In this document: positions 32,442 to 42,118 of the stretch, one piece after another | How the letters are laid out: each line of letters begins with the position of its first letter | Numbering within the stretch: the first letter of the stretch is position 1 | NCBI RefSeq assembly: GCF_023921225.1 | Contig: NZ_CP071527.1 | Location: 3,055,501-3,119,500, forward strand | Source: Legionella lytica | GTDB taxonomy: Bacteria > Pseudomonadota > Gammaproteobacteria > Legionellales > Legionellaceae | Length of the DNA: 64,000 nt | Direction of reading: 5' to 3' | The notes under the pieces: model-generated | The model's database searches: none | What the model was told of the DNA's origin: nothing | The model's input: only the letters and a program-made list of their open reading frames with translations | Made by a program: the position numbers and the translations under genes

Positions 32442-32917
32442 TTAAAGTTTAAAATTACTACTGCTCGCAATAGCCATCACTTGTGGCTCATCGTTTGCTT
32501 CTGTATAAGGAGCGATAATGGGCAAAAAGGCTTTGTAAAAACGCGCCAAGGATGGACTTACCTTGGAAGAAAACAAGTTCATATAAGGTTCAATGGCCTC
32601 ATAACTAGCCCTACCCAAGAGCACACTCTCTAAAGCACGTGCCGCCTCAGCCTTTTTATCTCTATGCTCGGTCTCCGTATCTTTTCTATATCTTAAACAT
32701 TCAAACAAACAAATCAAAATGTTGTTACCACTCTTTTTGGCATAATGTTCTGGTAGGTAGTTCTTTTTGTTACGTACACTAAGCGAAGCATTAGCATTTA
32801 ATAAATACAATACAATACACCGCTTATATTTCCTGCGCCAGCTGCTAAATGCAAGGCAGTAGCTGTCAACAACTCGCCTACGCGGGGTACTTTAATTAAA
32901 AATACAAAACATAGCAT
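32442..32917 (-). pseudogene. Ankyrin-repeat gene broken by a 5-bp duplication
   Basis: Two minus-strand frames together encode one ankyrin-repeat protein. The upstream frame (ATG 32917) reads TATALHLAAGAGNISGVLY and then stops; the downstream frame (to 32442, 122 codons) continues with YLLNANASLSVRNKKNYLPE and AKKSGNN, which is exactly the rest of the repeat. The shift coincides with a tandem CAATA duplication at 32808-32817; removing one copy restores a single frame. The N-terminal part also seems missing, because the next gene begins 44 bases away on the other strand. The remaining protein would be a degenerate effector-like ankyrin protein. Confidence 0.75.
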
Positions 32918-32960
32918 TTTGTATCAAATTACTATATTATTCGTTTTTTTGGAGAATAAT

Positions 32961-33173
32961 ATGGGCATTGTAAAAATTTCCACCGAATTACATGAAGCAA
33001 CTAAGCTCATGGCACGAGCAATGAGCCGTTCCATTAATTCGCAAGCAGAATATTGGATCAGAATAGGAAAACTGGCAGAAGAAAATCCATCGATTACCTA
33101 TCCTGAAATTCTCAAAATGTTAATAACTCAAGCATCCCTAGGTGAAATAAACGATGTTAGTGAAGACTGCTGA
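32961..33173 (+). CDS. ParD-like antitoxin-family protein
   Basis: The 70-residue product starts at ATG 32961, with GGAG eight bases upstream (a longer frame from 32919 lacks this). It matches the ParD-like family by its compact N-terminus (MGIVKISTELHEATKLMARA) and the SINSQAEYWIRIGKLAEENP motif, a ribbon-helix-helix-like DNA-binding fold. Family members are labelled as type II antitoxins, but no ParE-type toxin follows. Instead the stop overlaps the start of map by 20 bases, so the two are translationally coupled. The role may be autoregulation of map rather than toxin neutralisation. Confidence 0.85.
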   Translation: MGIVKISTELHEATKLMARAMSRSINSQAEYWIRIGKLAEENPSITYPEILKMLITQASLGEINDVSEDC

Positions 33174-33915
33174 AGCAATAGATAAAATGCGCGTTGCCGG
33201 TAAATTAGCGGCTTCCGTACTGCATATGATAGAGCCGTATGTTGTTGCCGGTGTAAGCACGAATACGCTTGAGCAATTATGCAGGCACTATATTCTTGAG
33301 GACTTGCAAGCAAATCCCTCTACCTTAAATCATTATGGATTTCCCGCCTGCATTTGCACCTCCATCAATCATGTGGTTTGTCATGGCATCCCATCTGATA
33401 AGCTGCTTAAAGAAGGCGATATTATTAACATTGACGTTACCGTGCAAAAAGATGGATACATCGGTGATACCAGTAAAATGTTTCTGGTGGGCGCGGTCAA
33501 ACCCTTTGCTAAACGACTGGTAAAAGTTAGCCAAGAATGCTTGTATAAAGCCATTGCCATTGTACGTCCGGGAACTCAGCTTGGCGATATCGGCAACATC
33601 ATTCAAAAACATGCTGAACAAAACGGGTATTCAGTGGTACGGGAATATGGTGGGCATGGGATTGGTAGATCTATGTGGGAGGAGCCAGAGGTCTTGCATT
33701 ATGGCAAAGCTAATACTGGGCTTGAGTTACAAGCAGGAATGACGTTCACAATTGAACCCATGCTTAATCTGGGTCGAAAAGAAATTAAAACCTTGGGGGA
33801 TGGTTGGACAGTAGTCACTAAGGATCATAAATTGTCGGCACAATGGGAACATACCATTTTAGTAACAGATGATGGGTATGAAGTGCTTAGCTTAAGGCCA
33901 GAGGAATGTTTGTAA
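33154..33915 (+). CDS. map: Type I methionine aminopeptidase
   Basis: The enzyme removes the initiator methionine from new proteins. The 253-residue product has all five metal ligands (D94, D105, H168, E201, E232) and the conserved H77. Motifs in order are VCHGIP, INIDVTV, GDTSKMF, GGHGIG, FTIEPML and WEHT. Length is normal for the short type I form. It overlaps the ParD-like gene by 20 bases and converges on glutamate synthase with only 11 bases between stops. It could be a second copy in addition to a ribosomal-protein-linked map elsewhere. Confidence 0.96.
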   Translation: MLVKTAEAIDKMRVAGKLAASVLHMIEPYVVAGVSTNTLEQLCRHYILEDLQANPSTLNHYGFPACICTSINHVVCHGIPSDKLLKEGDIINIDVTVQKDGYIGDTSKMFLVGAVKPFAKRLVKVSQECLYKAIAIVRPGTQLGDIGNIIQKHAEQNGYSVVREYGGHGIGRSMWEEPEVLHYGKANTGLELQAGMTFTIEPMLNLGRKEIKTLGDGWTVVTKDHKLSAQWEHTILVTDDGYEVLSLRPEECL

Positions 33916-33926
33916 GAAATCCCGTT

Positions 33927-36900
33927 CTAATCAATACGCAAAGAATTTTCCCCTGTTCTTTGCGTTCTAGCATGCTCCAAACCCATGGCGGCTCGAATAA
34001 GACTATAAACTTTATTCGCATTATTCTGAGCAGCAACAATGAGGTTTGTGCCCGCAGCATCACCTGCTTTATACACATTCTTTAAATGATGTTGTTCAAC
34101 CGCTGCAATTAAAGAGGACTTATCTCCTCCTTCAAAACCTAAAGCACAGATAATAAGGTCAATATCTTGGATCGTTTTTAATTGGCTACTTTCTGGGTCT
34201 ATCGGTTTAAGCTCACGTGGTAACGTGTCAAAAAGCGATACCAAATGGCTATCATTTTGTATTTGCTCCGCGTATTTGAATTTAGACTCTTTAATTTGCA
34301 GAACTAACTTGCCATTGCGCGAATTCATGTTAATTTTTACGGGTTCAACCAAGAATAATTCCGTACCATGGACAAATTCCACTTCTATTTTTTTCAGTAG
34401 ATTCTCATCGCTAAGGGCGGCGGAAGGCATAGGATAGCTATTGGGTATAAAATGTTTAGGTGGTTGAGGGCCGCGTACTAAGATATTTAATTCCCCGAAT
34501 GTATTTTGTGCTTGATTGAAATAGCGAGCCAACCAACGAATCACATCTTGCGCGGTATCCCCACCCCCAACCACCACAATTTTTTTATTGCGTGGGTCCA
34601 TGGGACCTAAATGTTTTTTAATTAATGTGTCTTTAGCATCCGGACTCATCATCGGGTCGATTAAGAGCGAAGCAATATGATTAGCCTCCTTGAGAAAATC
34701 AACTGCCTGCACTAATTTGCTATGTTGTATTTGTGGAAGATCTGCAATAATAGCCGAACTTAATTGTCTAGGCTGTCCTGCACCAATGCATGCGGCAACA
34801 AACTGATGCTCATTATGGCTACTGGCAATAATTTGCTCGCTACCCTTAATGCGAAACTCACCTGTCGTATACTCATAAAAAACGTCGCTGTTTAAATACA
34901 GCTTCAGCCCCATGTTACATAGGTATTGGAAATCCTCCGCCAGGTAAACTTTATCAAATTTATGCGCAGGAATACCATCGACCAGCAAGCCGCCGGCTTT
35001 ATCAGATTTTTCATACATGCGTACCTGAACCCCATCCAATAGGGCTTTATAAGCCATTTGCATGGCGGCAGGGCCAGAGCCAATAATAATCAGCTCCCGC
35101 TCCTTTTTTCTAACATGCTTGGGAACACAAAATGGCGGACTATACGTCGCCATTAACTTGTCATACTCATATTTTGCAGCACAGCCATCTGAAATTCCGC
35201 CTCCAAACACTAAAGCTATTTCTTCTTTAGTCCATATTTTTTTACCATCAAACCATCCTAAAGCACGACCCAGCTGATAAAGTGCGTATTCGATGTCTTT
35301 GATGTGTACCGCATCTCCCGTCAACTTACCGCCTCGTTGGTTGTTTGCAGCTCCAGGATTGGGAATAGTTTCCGTACAGGCGTTTTGACATGGGGCAGGA
35401 CAGGCGGCCCCCGTATAAGAAATAAAGGGAGATTCTTCTATTTGTACTGCAAAGGCCTGGCGTAAATAACTCCATTGTGCCGTACTCAAGGTTCCCTGCT
35501 CATTAACAGGAGCAATTCTTTTTAATAGCGCGTTAATGGTATTAATGCCTTTTCCACTAGGGCATCCGCTCTCTATTTTTTCATTCCCAGAACAGGACTG
35601 CGCACGACAACCTGAGCATCCCTGTGCATGTTGCGTTAGTTCACCAACATAGATCAGTATATCTTTTAACGGTTTTAAAAGCTGATAATCCAAGGTTCCA
35701 CGGATATCGCTTAAACGTATTTCGACTGGATTTAATTGTTTAAGTACTGGTTTTTTTAATGCGGAGATGGGGATATGGTATTCAACTTCTGGTTTTAGCG
35801 GAGAAAGCTGGCGTAAAAATTCTTCGGCTTCGGGGGTAAACACGGTATGAATATCTTGCTGCAACAGGCTTTGTAGTTCATTAAACTCTGTCGTTGTTGC
35901 CTGAGGAAGGCTGAGTATTTTTTCAATGAGCCAAACCTGCATGCCTTGGGTTAAGGTGGTATCTCTTAAATAGTAGGTCTGAATTACATCTAATACCTGT
36001 CGCCAACTTTGAATTTTATCCATTTCGATGGGGATCAATACCTTAAAATGCGCCAATTTAAACTGTTCAATTATTTGTTTTGCAATAACTGAATCAGTCT
36101 TTTCCCAATGTTCGCGAAGCAGCGTTAAAATAACCTTTTTATAAGCACGGCGCTCTTTGGGTGAAATAATGCGCACAGAGGTGGAAGCTTGCACGCGATT
36201 ATCCGGATCATAGGCAAAAATAACGCCCCCTGAAGCCCCCGTTCCCAAACCTTGGCCTACGCGTCCTAAAATCATTCCCGTACCTGAAGTCATGTACTCA
36301 AAAGCAAAGTCACCAACCCCTTCGACCACTACTTCCGCACCTTTAAGTAAAATAGCAAAACGATGCCCTGCTTGACCATTAACGTAAATTTTTCCACCAC
36401 TGGCGCCATAAAGCATGGCATTACCGGCAATGCTATTTAGGCTCGCTTCCTGCGCATTTATTTGCGTAGGACTGCAAAGAATTAATTCGCCCCCCGTCAT
36501 ACTTTTGCCACAGCCATCCTGGACAGAACCAATATGCTTTAAGTGAATCGCATTGAGAAAACCATAACTTTGCCCCGCATTCCCTGTGGTAGTTATGCTT
36601 ACTTTTTTCAGGGGATTTTCTTGTAAATAGGGGGTAAGCACTCCCATAATTCGTGCTCCGAAACTACGATTATGGGTAGTAAGCGCTATGGGTTCGGAAA
36701 CAAATCCATCGTTGGACTGACTCAACTGATGCGTTATGCGGTTTATTAATTCATCCTCTTGAGGGCGAAGCAATTTTTGCTGTATTAACTCATTAATTGA
36801 CTCATGCCTTGTTAAAACTGGGGGAAGCTCCTCACGTGAAAGCAGTGCCGAAAAATCATAAGAACCGAGGGACTCAGGAGAAATAAGTTGTAACAAGTCG

Positions 36901-39900
36901 GTTCTATCTCGAAGTTCACGCAGTGAATGAAAGCCCAACTCCACTAAACGCTGTTGAATAGATGCCGCAAGGTTTACAAAATAACGCTCGGTATTTATTT
37001 GATCCCCTTTAAATAAATGCCCATCAGTTGCCACTCCGGGCTGACAACTGAGATTACAAGTACGCTGCATTTTACAACCTAGCGTAAGCATCGCCATGGA
37101 ACCAAATTCAAATAGATCGGCGCCTAAAACCGCAGCAATTAGTACATCATCTGCCGTTTTAAAACCACCGCTAACGCGTAGTTGCACTAACTCTCGTTGG
37201 TAGGTTTGGCGTAGAGCCTTATTCACTTCGGCCAGCCCCAATTCTGCAGGAAATCCAGCATGTTTGATGCTGGACTGTTGTGCCGCTCCAGTGCCACCAG
37301 AGTTTCCGGCAATATTAATAATATCTGCTCCCGCTTTAGCAACACCGATGGCAATCGCACCAATTCCTTGTGAAGCCACTAACTTAACAGCCACTTTGAG
37401 GTCATTCTTTACTGATTTCAAGTCATAAATGAGTTGCTCTAAATCTTCGATGGAGTAAATGTCATGGTGTGGTGGTGGACTAATAAAACTAAGGTGTGGA
37501 AGCCCACCTCGCTGTGCTGCAAATCGTATAGAAACTTTAGTTCCTGGTAATTCGCCCCCTTCACCAGGTTTAGCCCCCTGGGCAATTTTAATTTCTATTT
37601 CTTCAGCACTGAGAATTTGCGCGGCACTCACACCAAAACGTCCTGAAGCAAACTGTTTACTACGAGTCGAGGTTAATGAACAGCGCAGATCATGGGGGGC
37701 TTCACCACCTTCCCCTGAAGCTGATTTTGCTCCCACAGCATTCATGCCACGGGTTAGGGTTTCATGAGCTCCGAGTTTACCCGGGTTTGTCGGATCGGTG
37801 ACTGTTAATGCTCCCTGGCTCATGCTGCCTGCGTACAATAAGCTACGAATTTCTTGCTGGCTTTGGATTGGCAGCTCATGGTCTTGCATTTTATCGCTTC
37901 CTCCTCCAGCTTCAATTTTAAAATAATCACGTAATGACGTAGGATTTTCATATTGATAGCTCTGTACTGCTTGGGTAAATTTTTTAAATGCTGCGGAGGG
38001 CTTAAATTGCTCCAAATAATCTATAGGATAAAATCCCTCTTTGTCTTTAAAGCGAGGGTCGAGAAAACCTGCCGTTACAGAAAAGGAAGACACATCGGCA
38101 ATGAAATCAGGATATCCTTTTTGATGCAGGCTTAGATGCATTTGATACATGCTAGCAGCTAGATTTTCTTCGTTCATCCATGCGGTAAAAGCATTAACTA
38201 TTTGCGGACCAAACCCATGTTTTACGCCATTTTTTTCTGGCATATAATAGCCTGAGCGCGGTAGAAGAATAAAATCCTGATCGGGATTATTGGCTTGCTG
38301 ATGCCTGATTAAAACCCCTTGAGCAACCTGCCCGAGACTCACGCCCTTTAACGGCGAATAAATTTTTGTAAAAATAGCAGATAAGCTTAAGGAGTCACCT
38401 TCATCAGTCATGGGGCTCAAATCCAACCCTAATGCAGCAATCAATGAGCCATTGATGTAATTATTCACATCCGTAATCCCCATTTTCCCCATCGTTTTGA
38501 GCAAACATTTTTGCAGTGCCTCACCATAATTAGCACAATAGACATAAGGGTTATCAGGAAAAAGGGCTTGTATTTTGGCATAAGCGCCACGGGGATAGAC
38601 TGCCTTTGCACCAAGAGCTAATAAAGTAGAAACTTGATGAGGACCGGTGATTTGGTAGGAATCAATAGTAATTGATACGTTAAAATCCAAATGCTTTCTC
38701 TCGAGAAACTTCCTTATTACTGCAACTGCAATCAAATCGGGAATAACGGCTCGTTGTGGGCCTGCGTGACGATCACTTAAGATTAAATTTGTTATTTTGC
38801 GCTCATAAATTACTTCTTCTACATGCTGTAATAAAGTTTGGATGGCGGTCCTTAAAAGCTCATTCGCCTGTTCCAGGGTGAACGAGGTTTGTCCAAAGTA
38901 CACAGCAAAGCTGGTATCAATAACTTGTGAATTAACCTGAGGGTGATGCTCAATATGAGTCAATTCATCCACGTTTAAAATAGGAGAAGAAAGTTCAATG
39001 AATTGCGAAGGCACTGTAGCATCGCCCCAGCCACCAATGAAGGTGCTTAGAGAAAAGCGCGAACGCTCTTTAATGGAATCTAAGGGTGGTGCGGACACTT
39101 GAGCAAATAATTGATGGAAAAAATAGGAGATGTGAGGGGGTAAGGCATGGGTGTATAAGATATTGGTATCATCCCCCATGGCGGCAGTGCGCTCGCAACC
39201 AGTTTCCGCCATAACCCGCACCACTTGATCTTCGGTTTCATAATCCCAGCCAGCTGCATACAAAATACGCTCTAAATCTGAGCCAGTCGGAGTTTTTAAG
39301 TAATGTTCTATTGCAACAACATGCTCCCTTGGAGAAAGAGGGAATACTATTTTTTGCACTTGCTGCTGAAAATAATCTGGGCGATTTTGGTGATAACGTG
39401 CGGCAATATACTCCAGGATTTCCTGGGTTTGTAACAGTTGCCCTTCAGCGGTTAATAATAACATCCCACCCGGCTCAAGATGTCCTTTTCTGAGCAAAAC
39501 ACCTTCTTCAACGTTAATGAAATCATCTGAAGCTGCATACAGGCGATGGCGGCCTTGTCGGTCTTCAACTAAAGCCCAGCGCGATGGTCGAAGCCCCATG
39601 CTATCTAGTTTTGCAATAAAGTTTCCGCAAAAACCAGCAACGATAAAGGCAGGACCATTGTATGAGGTTCGTTCCAAAGCCCAATATTTTAGCATGGCGC
39701 TAATTTCATCAGAAAACCCACCTTGATCCGGCGCCAAAAGTCGAACTACTGCCTCATCTAAAGGGATTTGTTTCATCACAATTTGATTGGCCAAATCAGC
39801 ATCTAATTGCATCGAGTCAGACAGCGTCTCATTGGGATAAATGCCCTTGAATTGTTGCGCATTTAACTCATAAGTCATTTGTTTGGCATTACTAAATGCA

Positions 39901-40715
39901 GAATTTAATTCACCATTATGAGAGGTAAAATTAGGGCAAGGCTGCGCATTAGACCATTGTGGACTAGTATTCGTAGCAAACCGCGCATGCACATCACAGG
40001 CATGAGCCGTAAAATCCGGATCACGCAAATCGAGGTAGACCTCTCCCAATAGGGGGGAAGGTATCATTCCTTTATAGACAATTTTTTCGCTACTTAAGCT
40101 GACAATATTGAGCGGAACTTGTTGTTCACGCGCGTGATAGTAAATCGCTTGGTTCAATTTAATAAGAGTAAATTCGTGTAACTCCGAAGGTATCGGGGTA
40201 TTGGCTATTAGAATAATTTGCCAGATAGCTGGCTTTTTAGTTCGCGCACGCTCAGATAATACGCTTAAATTCATTGATTTATCTAAATTACGCCAACCAA
40301 TGATTTTAAGGCCGTGATTTTTAGCACAAATATCAATAAGCTTTGTTGCCTTGGTGAATTGCTGTGGATCCTGAGGGAGAAAAAACTGCCCCATGGCATA
40401 ATATTTATCTTTTAGATTTACTAATAAATCGCGTGCTTCTCCTACTGAAAAATCTCCATTTTTCAGTAGTTTATTAAAAAAAAGAGACGACAACCCATAG
40501 AGGCGTATACCAGAACCATCACTCTCTTGCGTTGCTAAGTTATAGCCTGAGCGGTAGCTAAAACTGGTTAATACATCTAGACCTTCTTTGACTAAGTCAT
40601 GACTATTTATCAATGAACCATCTTTTGAAAAATGAACAATTAGACCTACTCCGCATGCCGAGGAGTCATGTTGACCTGGTGGACTGATGCAATGTTCTAT
40701 GTGTTTCTTGACCAT
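33927..40715 (-). CDS. gltB: Glutamate synthase, large and small subunits fused in one polypeptide
   Basis: The 2262-residue product makes glutamate from glutamine and 2-oxoglutarate. The N-terminus is a class II glutamine amidotransferase (nucleophile Cys21 in ACGVG; later SHNGELNSAFSN), followed by the linker domain, the FMN barrel (GNSGGTGAAQQSS) with a cluster motif CKMQRTCNLSC, and the GxG-rich C-terminal helix domain (about 1270-1480). From about 1640 it continues into a small-subunit-type module: cysteine-rich CSGCRAQSC and YTGAACPAPCQNAC, an FAD site (IIIGSGPAAMQMA), an NAD(P) site (VVVGGGDTAQD) and a final FAD motif (YKAGDAAGTN). Most bacteria encode these as gltB and gltD; a single chain resembles the eukaryotic NADH enzyme. 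The cysteine spacing C-x5-C-x3-C is one residue shorter than usual. Confidence 0.9.
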   Translation of the reverse strand: MVKKHIEHCISPPGQHDSSACGVGLIVHFSKDGSLINSHDLVKEGLDVLTSFSYRSGYNLATQESDGSGIRLYGLSSLFFNKLLKNGDFSVGEARDLLVNLKDKYYAMGQFFLPQDPQQFTKATKLIDICAKNHGLKIIGWRNLDKSMNLSVLSERARTKKPAIWQIILIANTPIPSELHEFTLIKLNQAIYYHAREQQVPLNIVSLSSEKIVYKGMIPSPLLGEVYLDLRDPDFTAHACDVHARFATNTSPQWSNAQPCPNFTSHNGELNSAFSNAKQMTYELNAQQFKGIYPNETLSDSMQLDADLANQIVMKQIPLDEAVVRLLAPDQGGFSDEISAMLKYWALERTSYNGPAFIVAGFCGNFIAKLDSMGLRPSRWALVEDRQGRHRLYAASDDFINVEEGVLLRKGHLEPGGMLLLTAEGQLLQTQEILEYIAARYHQNRPDYFQQQVQKIVFPLSPREHVVAIEHYLKTPTGSDLERILYAAGWDYETEDQVVRVMAETGCERTAAMGDDTNILYTHALPPHISYFFHQLFAQVSAPPLDSIKERSRFSLSTFIGGWGDATVPSQFIELSSPILNVDELTHIEHHPQVNSQVIDTSFAVYFGQTSFTLEQANELLRTAIQTLLQHVEEVIYERKITNLILSDRHAGPQRAVIPDLIAVAVIRKFLERKHLDFNVSITIDSYQITGPHQVSTLLALGAKAVYPRGAYAKIQALFPDNPYVYCANYGEALQKCLLKTMGKMGITDVNNYINGSLIAALGLDLSPMTDEGDSLSLSAIFTKIYSPLKGVSLGQVAQGVLIRHQQANNPDQDFILLPRSGYYMPEKNGVKHGFGPQIVNAFTAWMNEENLAASMYQMHLSLHQKGYPDFIADVSSFSVTAGFLDPRFKDKEGFYPIDYLEQFKPSAAFKKFTQAVQSYQYENPTSLRDYFKIEAGGGSDKMQDHELPIQSQQEIRSLLYAGSMSQGALTVTDPTNPGKLGAHETLTRGMNAVGAKSASGEGGEAPHDLRCSLTSTRSKQFASGRFGVSAAQILSAEEIEIKIAQGAKPGEGGELPGTKVSIRFAAQRGGLPHLSFISPPPHHDIYSIEDLEQLIYDLKSVKNDLKVAVKLVASQGIGAIAIGVAKAGADIINIAGNSGGTGAAQQSSIKHAGFPAELGLAEVNKALRQTYQRELVQLRVSGGFKTADDVLIAAVLGADLFEFGSMAMLTLGCKMQRTCNLSCQPGVATDGHLFKGDQINTERYFVNLAASIQQRLVELGFHSLRELRDRTDLLQLISPESLGSYDFSALLSREELPPVLTRHESINELIQQKLLRPQEDELINRITHQLSQSNDGFVSEPIALTTHNRSFGARIMGVLTPYLQENPLKKVSITTTGNAGQSYGFLNAIHLKHIGSVQDGCGKSMTGGELILCSPTQINAQEASLNSIAGNAMLYGASGGKIYVNGQAGHRFAILLKGAEVVVEGVGDFAFEYMTSGTGMILGRVGQGLGTGASGGVIFAYDPDNRVQASTSVRIISPKERRAYKKVILTLLREHWEKTDSVIAKQIIEQFKLAHFKVLIPIEMDKIQSWRQVLDVIQTYYLRDTTLTQGMQVWLIEKILSLPQATTTEFNELQSLLQQDIHTVFTPEAEEFLRQLSPLKPEVEYHIPISALKKPVLKQLNPVEIRLSDIRGTLDYQLLKPLKDILIYVGELTQHAQGCSGCRAQSCSGNEKIESGCPSGKGINTINALLKRIAPVNEQGTLSTAQWSYLRQAFAVQIEESPFISYTGAACPAPCQNACTETIPNPGAANNQRGGKLTGDAVHIKDIEYALYQLGRALGWFDGKKIWTKEEIALVFGGGISDGCAAKYEYDKLMATYSPPFCVPKHVRKKERELIIIGSGPAAMQMAYKALLDGVQVRMYEKSDKAGGLLVDGIPAHKFDKVYLAEDFQYLCNMGLKLYLNSDVFYEYTTGEFRIKGSEQIIASSHNEHQFVAACIGAGQPRQLSSAIIADLPQIQHSKLVQAVDFLKEANHIASLLIDPMMSPDAKDTLIKKHLGPMDPRNKKIVVVGGGDTAQDVIRWLARYFNQAQNTFGELNILVRGPQPPKHFIPNSYPMPSAALSDENLLKKIEVEFVHGTELFLVEPVKINMNSRNGKLVLQIKESKFKYAEQIQNDSHLVSLFDTLPRELKPIDPESSQLKTIQDIDLIICALGFEGGDKSSLIAAVEQHHLKNVYKAGDAAGTNLIVAAQNNANKVYSLIRAAMGLEHARTQRTGENSLRID

Positions 40716-41323
40716 AGATCTCTCTTACTCACTAAAATAGTCTTACTAATCAGCAAGAATGTTATGATTTTTAGTTTCTAACCTATACATAAGAGTGGGC
40801 CTAATAAAACATGTAATCTAAGTATAGAACTAAATGATCACATAGGATCAAAATACTTCCATTGATGTAAAATCCGGAGAAAAAAATAGCTGTTGTCATC
40901 TCGTTATTTTCAAGGTGATCACATACTGGGCAGCAATAAGCTCTTGTTTTTATTATGCATGATTGGGCAGAAAAGCCTTGATTGTGCTAACGCTACATCA
41001 AGGCTACAAAACTACATGATTAAGTAACAAAGAGGGATCGCGATTGACTTGGGGATAGCCACTTGCTTGGCGTTCATAAACCCATTAATTTCGCAGTCAC
41101 TAATAAAAGCAAATAACTTTTCAAAATAATTATCAATATTCAAAAAACCTATTTTTTATCCAGCGTTGCCAAGGGTTTTTTGTCGAATCATGGTAATGGA
41201 TATGCTTATTTTTAGCTATGTTATTGGAAGATAAAAATAAGCGCCACGTTTGATTTCTGCAAAGCCAAATCAAAGTCAGCGCCATGGATATAATCTAAAA
41301 TTTGAAATTAGCTTCTATCTCTT
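40716..41323. other. 608-bp non-coding gap upstream of glutamate synthase
   Basis: No supported gene. It should contain the glutamate synthase promoter near 40716-40800, but no convincing -35/-10 pair was found. At its right end it holds the terminator of the 41324 gene. Confidence 0.5.
41241..41283 (-). terminator. Terminator of the 41324-41980 gene
   Basis: GCGC....TTTGATTT (41241-41256) pairs with AAATCAAA....GCGC at the right side (about 41268-41283) with a four-base internal mismatch. On the minus strand the stem is followed by TTATTTTTATC, a U-rich tail, about 40 bases after the gene's stop. Confidence 0.6.
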
Positions 41324-41980
41324 TTATTTAAGAATATTAACTCTTTGTTTCAGTAATTCATCTAACCCATTGAACTCGTCTAAACATTGCTGGACCTCTT
41401 TTGTAATTACATAAGGCAGAGATAGCGTAACTGGAGTTAAATAGAGTAAATCGCCAAGAGTTAAATACTGAGGACTATGAACTTCTGTAATAGTGCAATA
41501 CATGATCGATTCGGAGGTTTCGGGATGGCTCACAGCAAGTTGATAGATGTGGACCGCAGCAGAGTTTTCTTCTGTATTCATCTTGAGCTTAACAAATTCA
41601 GGTAATTCTGTAACACCTAAAAAAGAATCTTTTTTGGTTAAAAAAAACTTATCATCTTTAATGGTTTGGCCAATAGAACCACCATGATAAATTTTATCAT
41701 GCGTGCCTTGAAACCAAGCAGGGATTGATGAAGTAAAATGAACCATAGCACAGGTCCGCATGATCCCCCTTGAATTTAAATTGGTAACCCGTAAACACCC
41801 CTCTTGTAACAAAACCTCCACATCATAATAGTCAAATAATAATTTAATCCGCTGACTATTGAGTAACCCGCGCATTTTGCTAAGTACCCCCGGATCTCGT
41901 GAAGGTATTTTTTGGTTCACTTCACTATTCTTGGATTTAAAAAAAATATCTGGGGGTACCACTTGAAGTTTTGAATACAT
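41324..41980 (-). CDS. Unknown protein
   Basis: The 218-residue product is not recognised. It has no signal peptide, membrane helix or enzymatic motif that I can see. Its middle is beta-rich with a run of Gly/Thr/Phe (GGSIGQTIKDDKFFL) and the C-terminus is helical and acidic. The reading frame is intact, with ATG 41980 but no clear ribosome site. It lies in the accessory region beside a truncated surface-protein gene and may be a Legionella-specific orphan. Confidence 0.7.
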   Translation of the reverse strand: MYSKLQVVPPDIFFKSKNSEVNQKIPSRDPGVLSKMRGLLNSQRIKLLFDYYDVEVLLQEGCLRVTNLNSRGIMRTCAMVHFTSSIPAWFQGTHDKIYHGGSIGQTIKDDKFFLTKKDSFLGVTELPEFVKLKMNTEENSAAVHIYQLAVSHPETSESIMYCTITEVHSPQYLTLGDLLYLTPVTLSLPYVITKEVQQCLDEFNGLDELLKQRVNILK

Positions 41981-42118
41981 AAGTAATTATCTAAAACGAA
42001 ATTAAGCACATTTTAAATTTACATGATTGGTATGTAAACATATTGGCAGAAACAGAGTTGGTTACTCAACTGCATAACAACCCCGCTTCTTCTACATTTT
42101 TAAATACCCTTAGGGGCT

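Noticed and set aside
32919..32960. N-terminal extension of the ParD-like gene
   Set aside because: The ATG at 32961 has GGAG at good spacing and matches the family's usual start; the extension lies in the promoter region.
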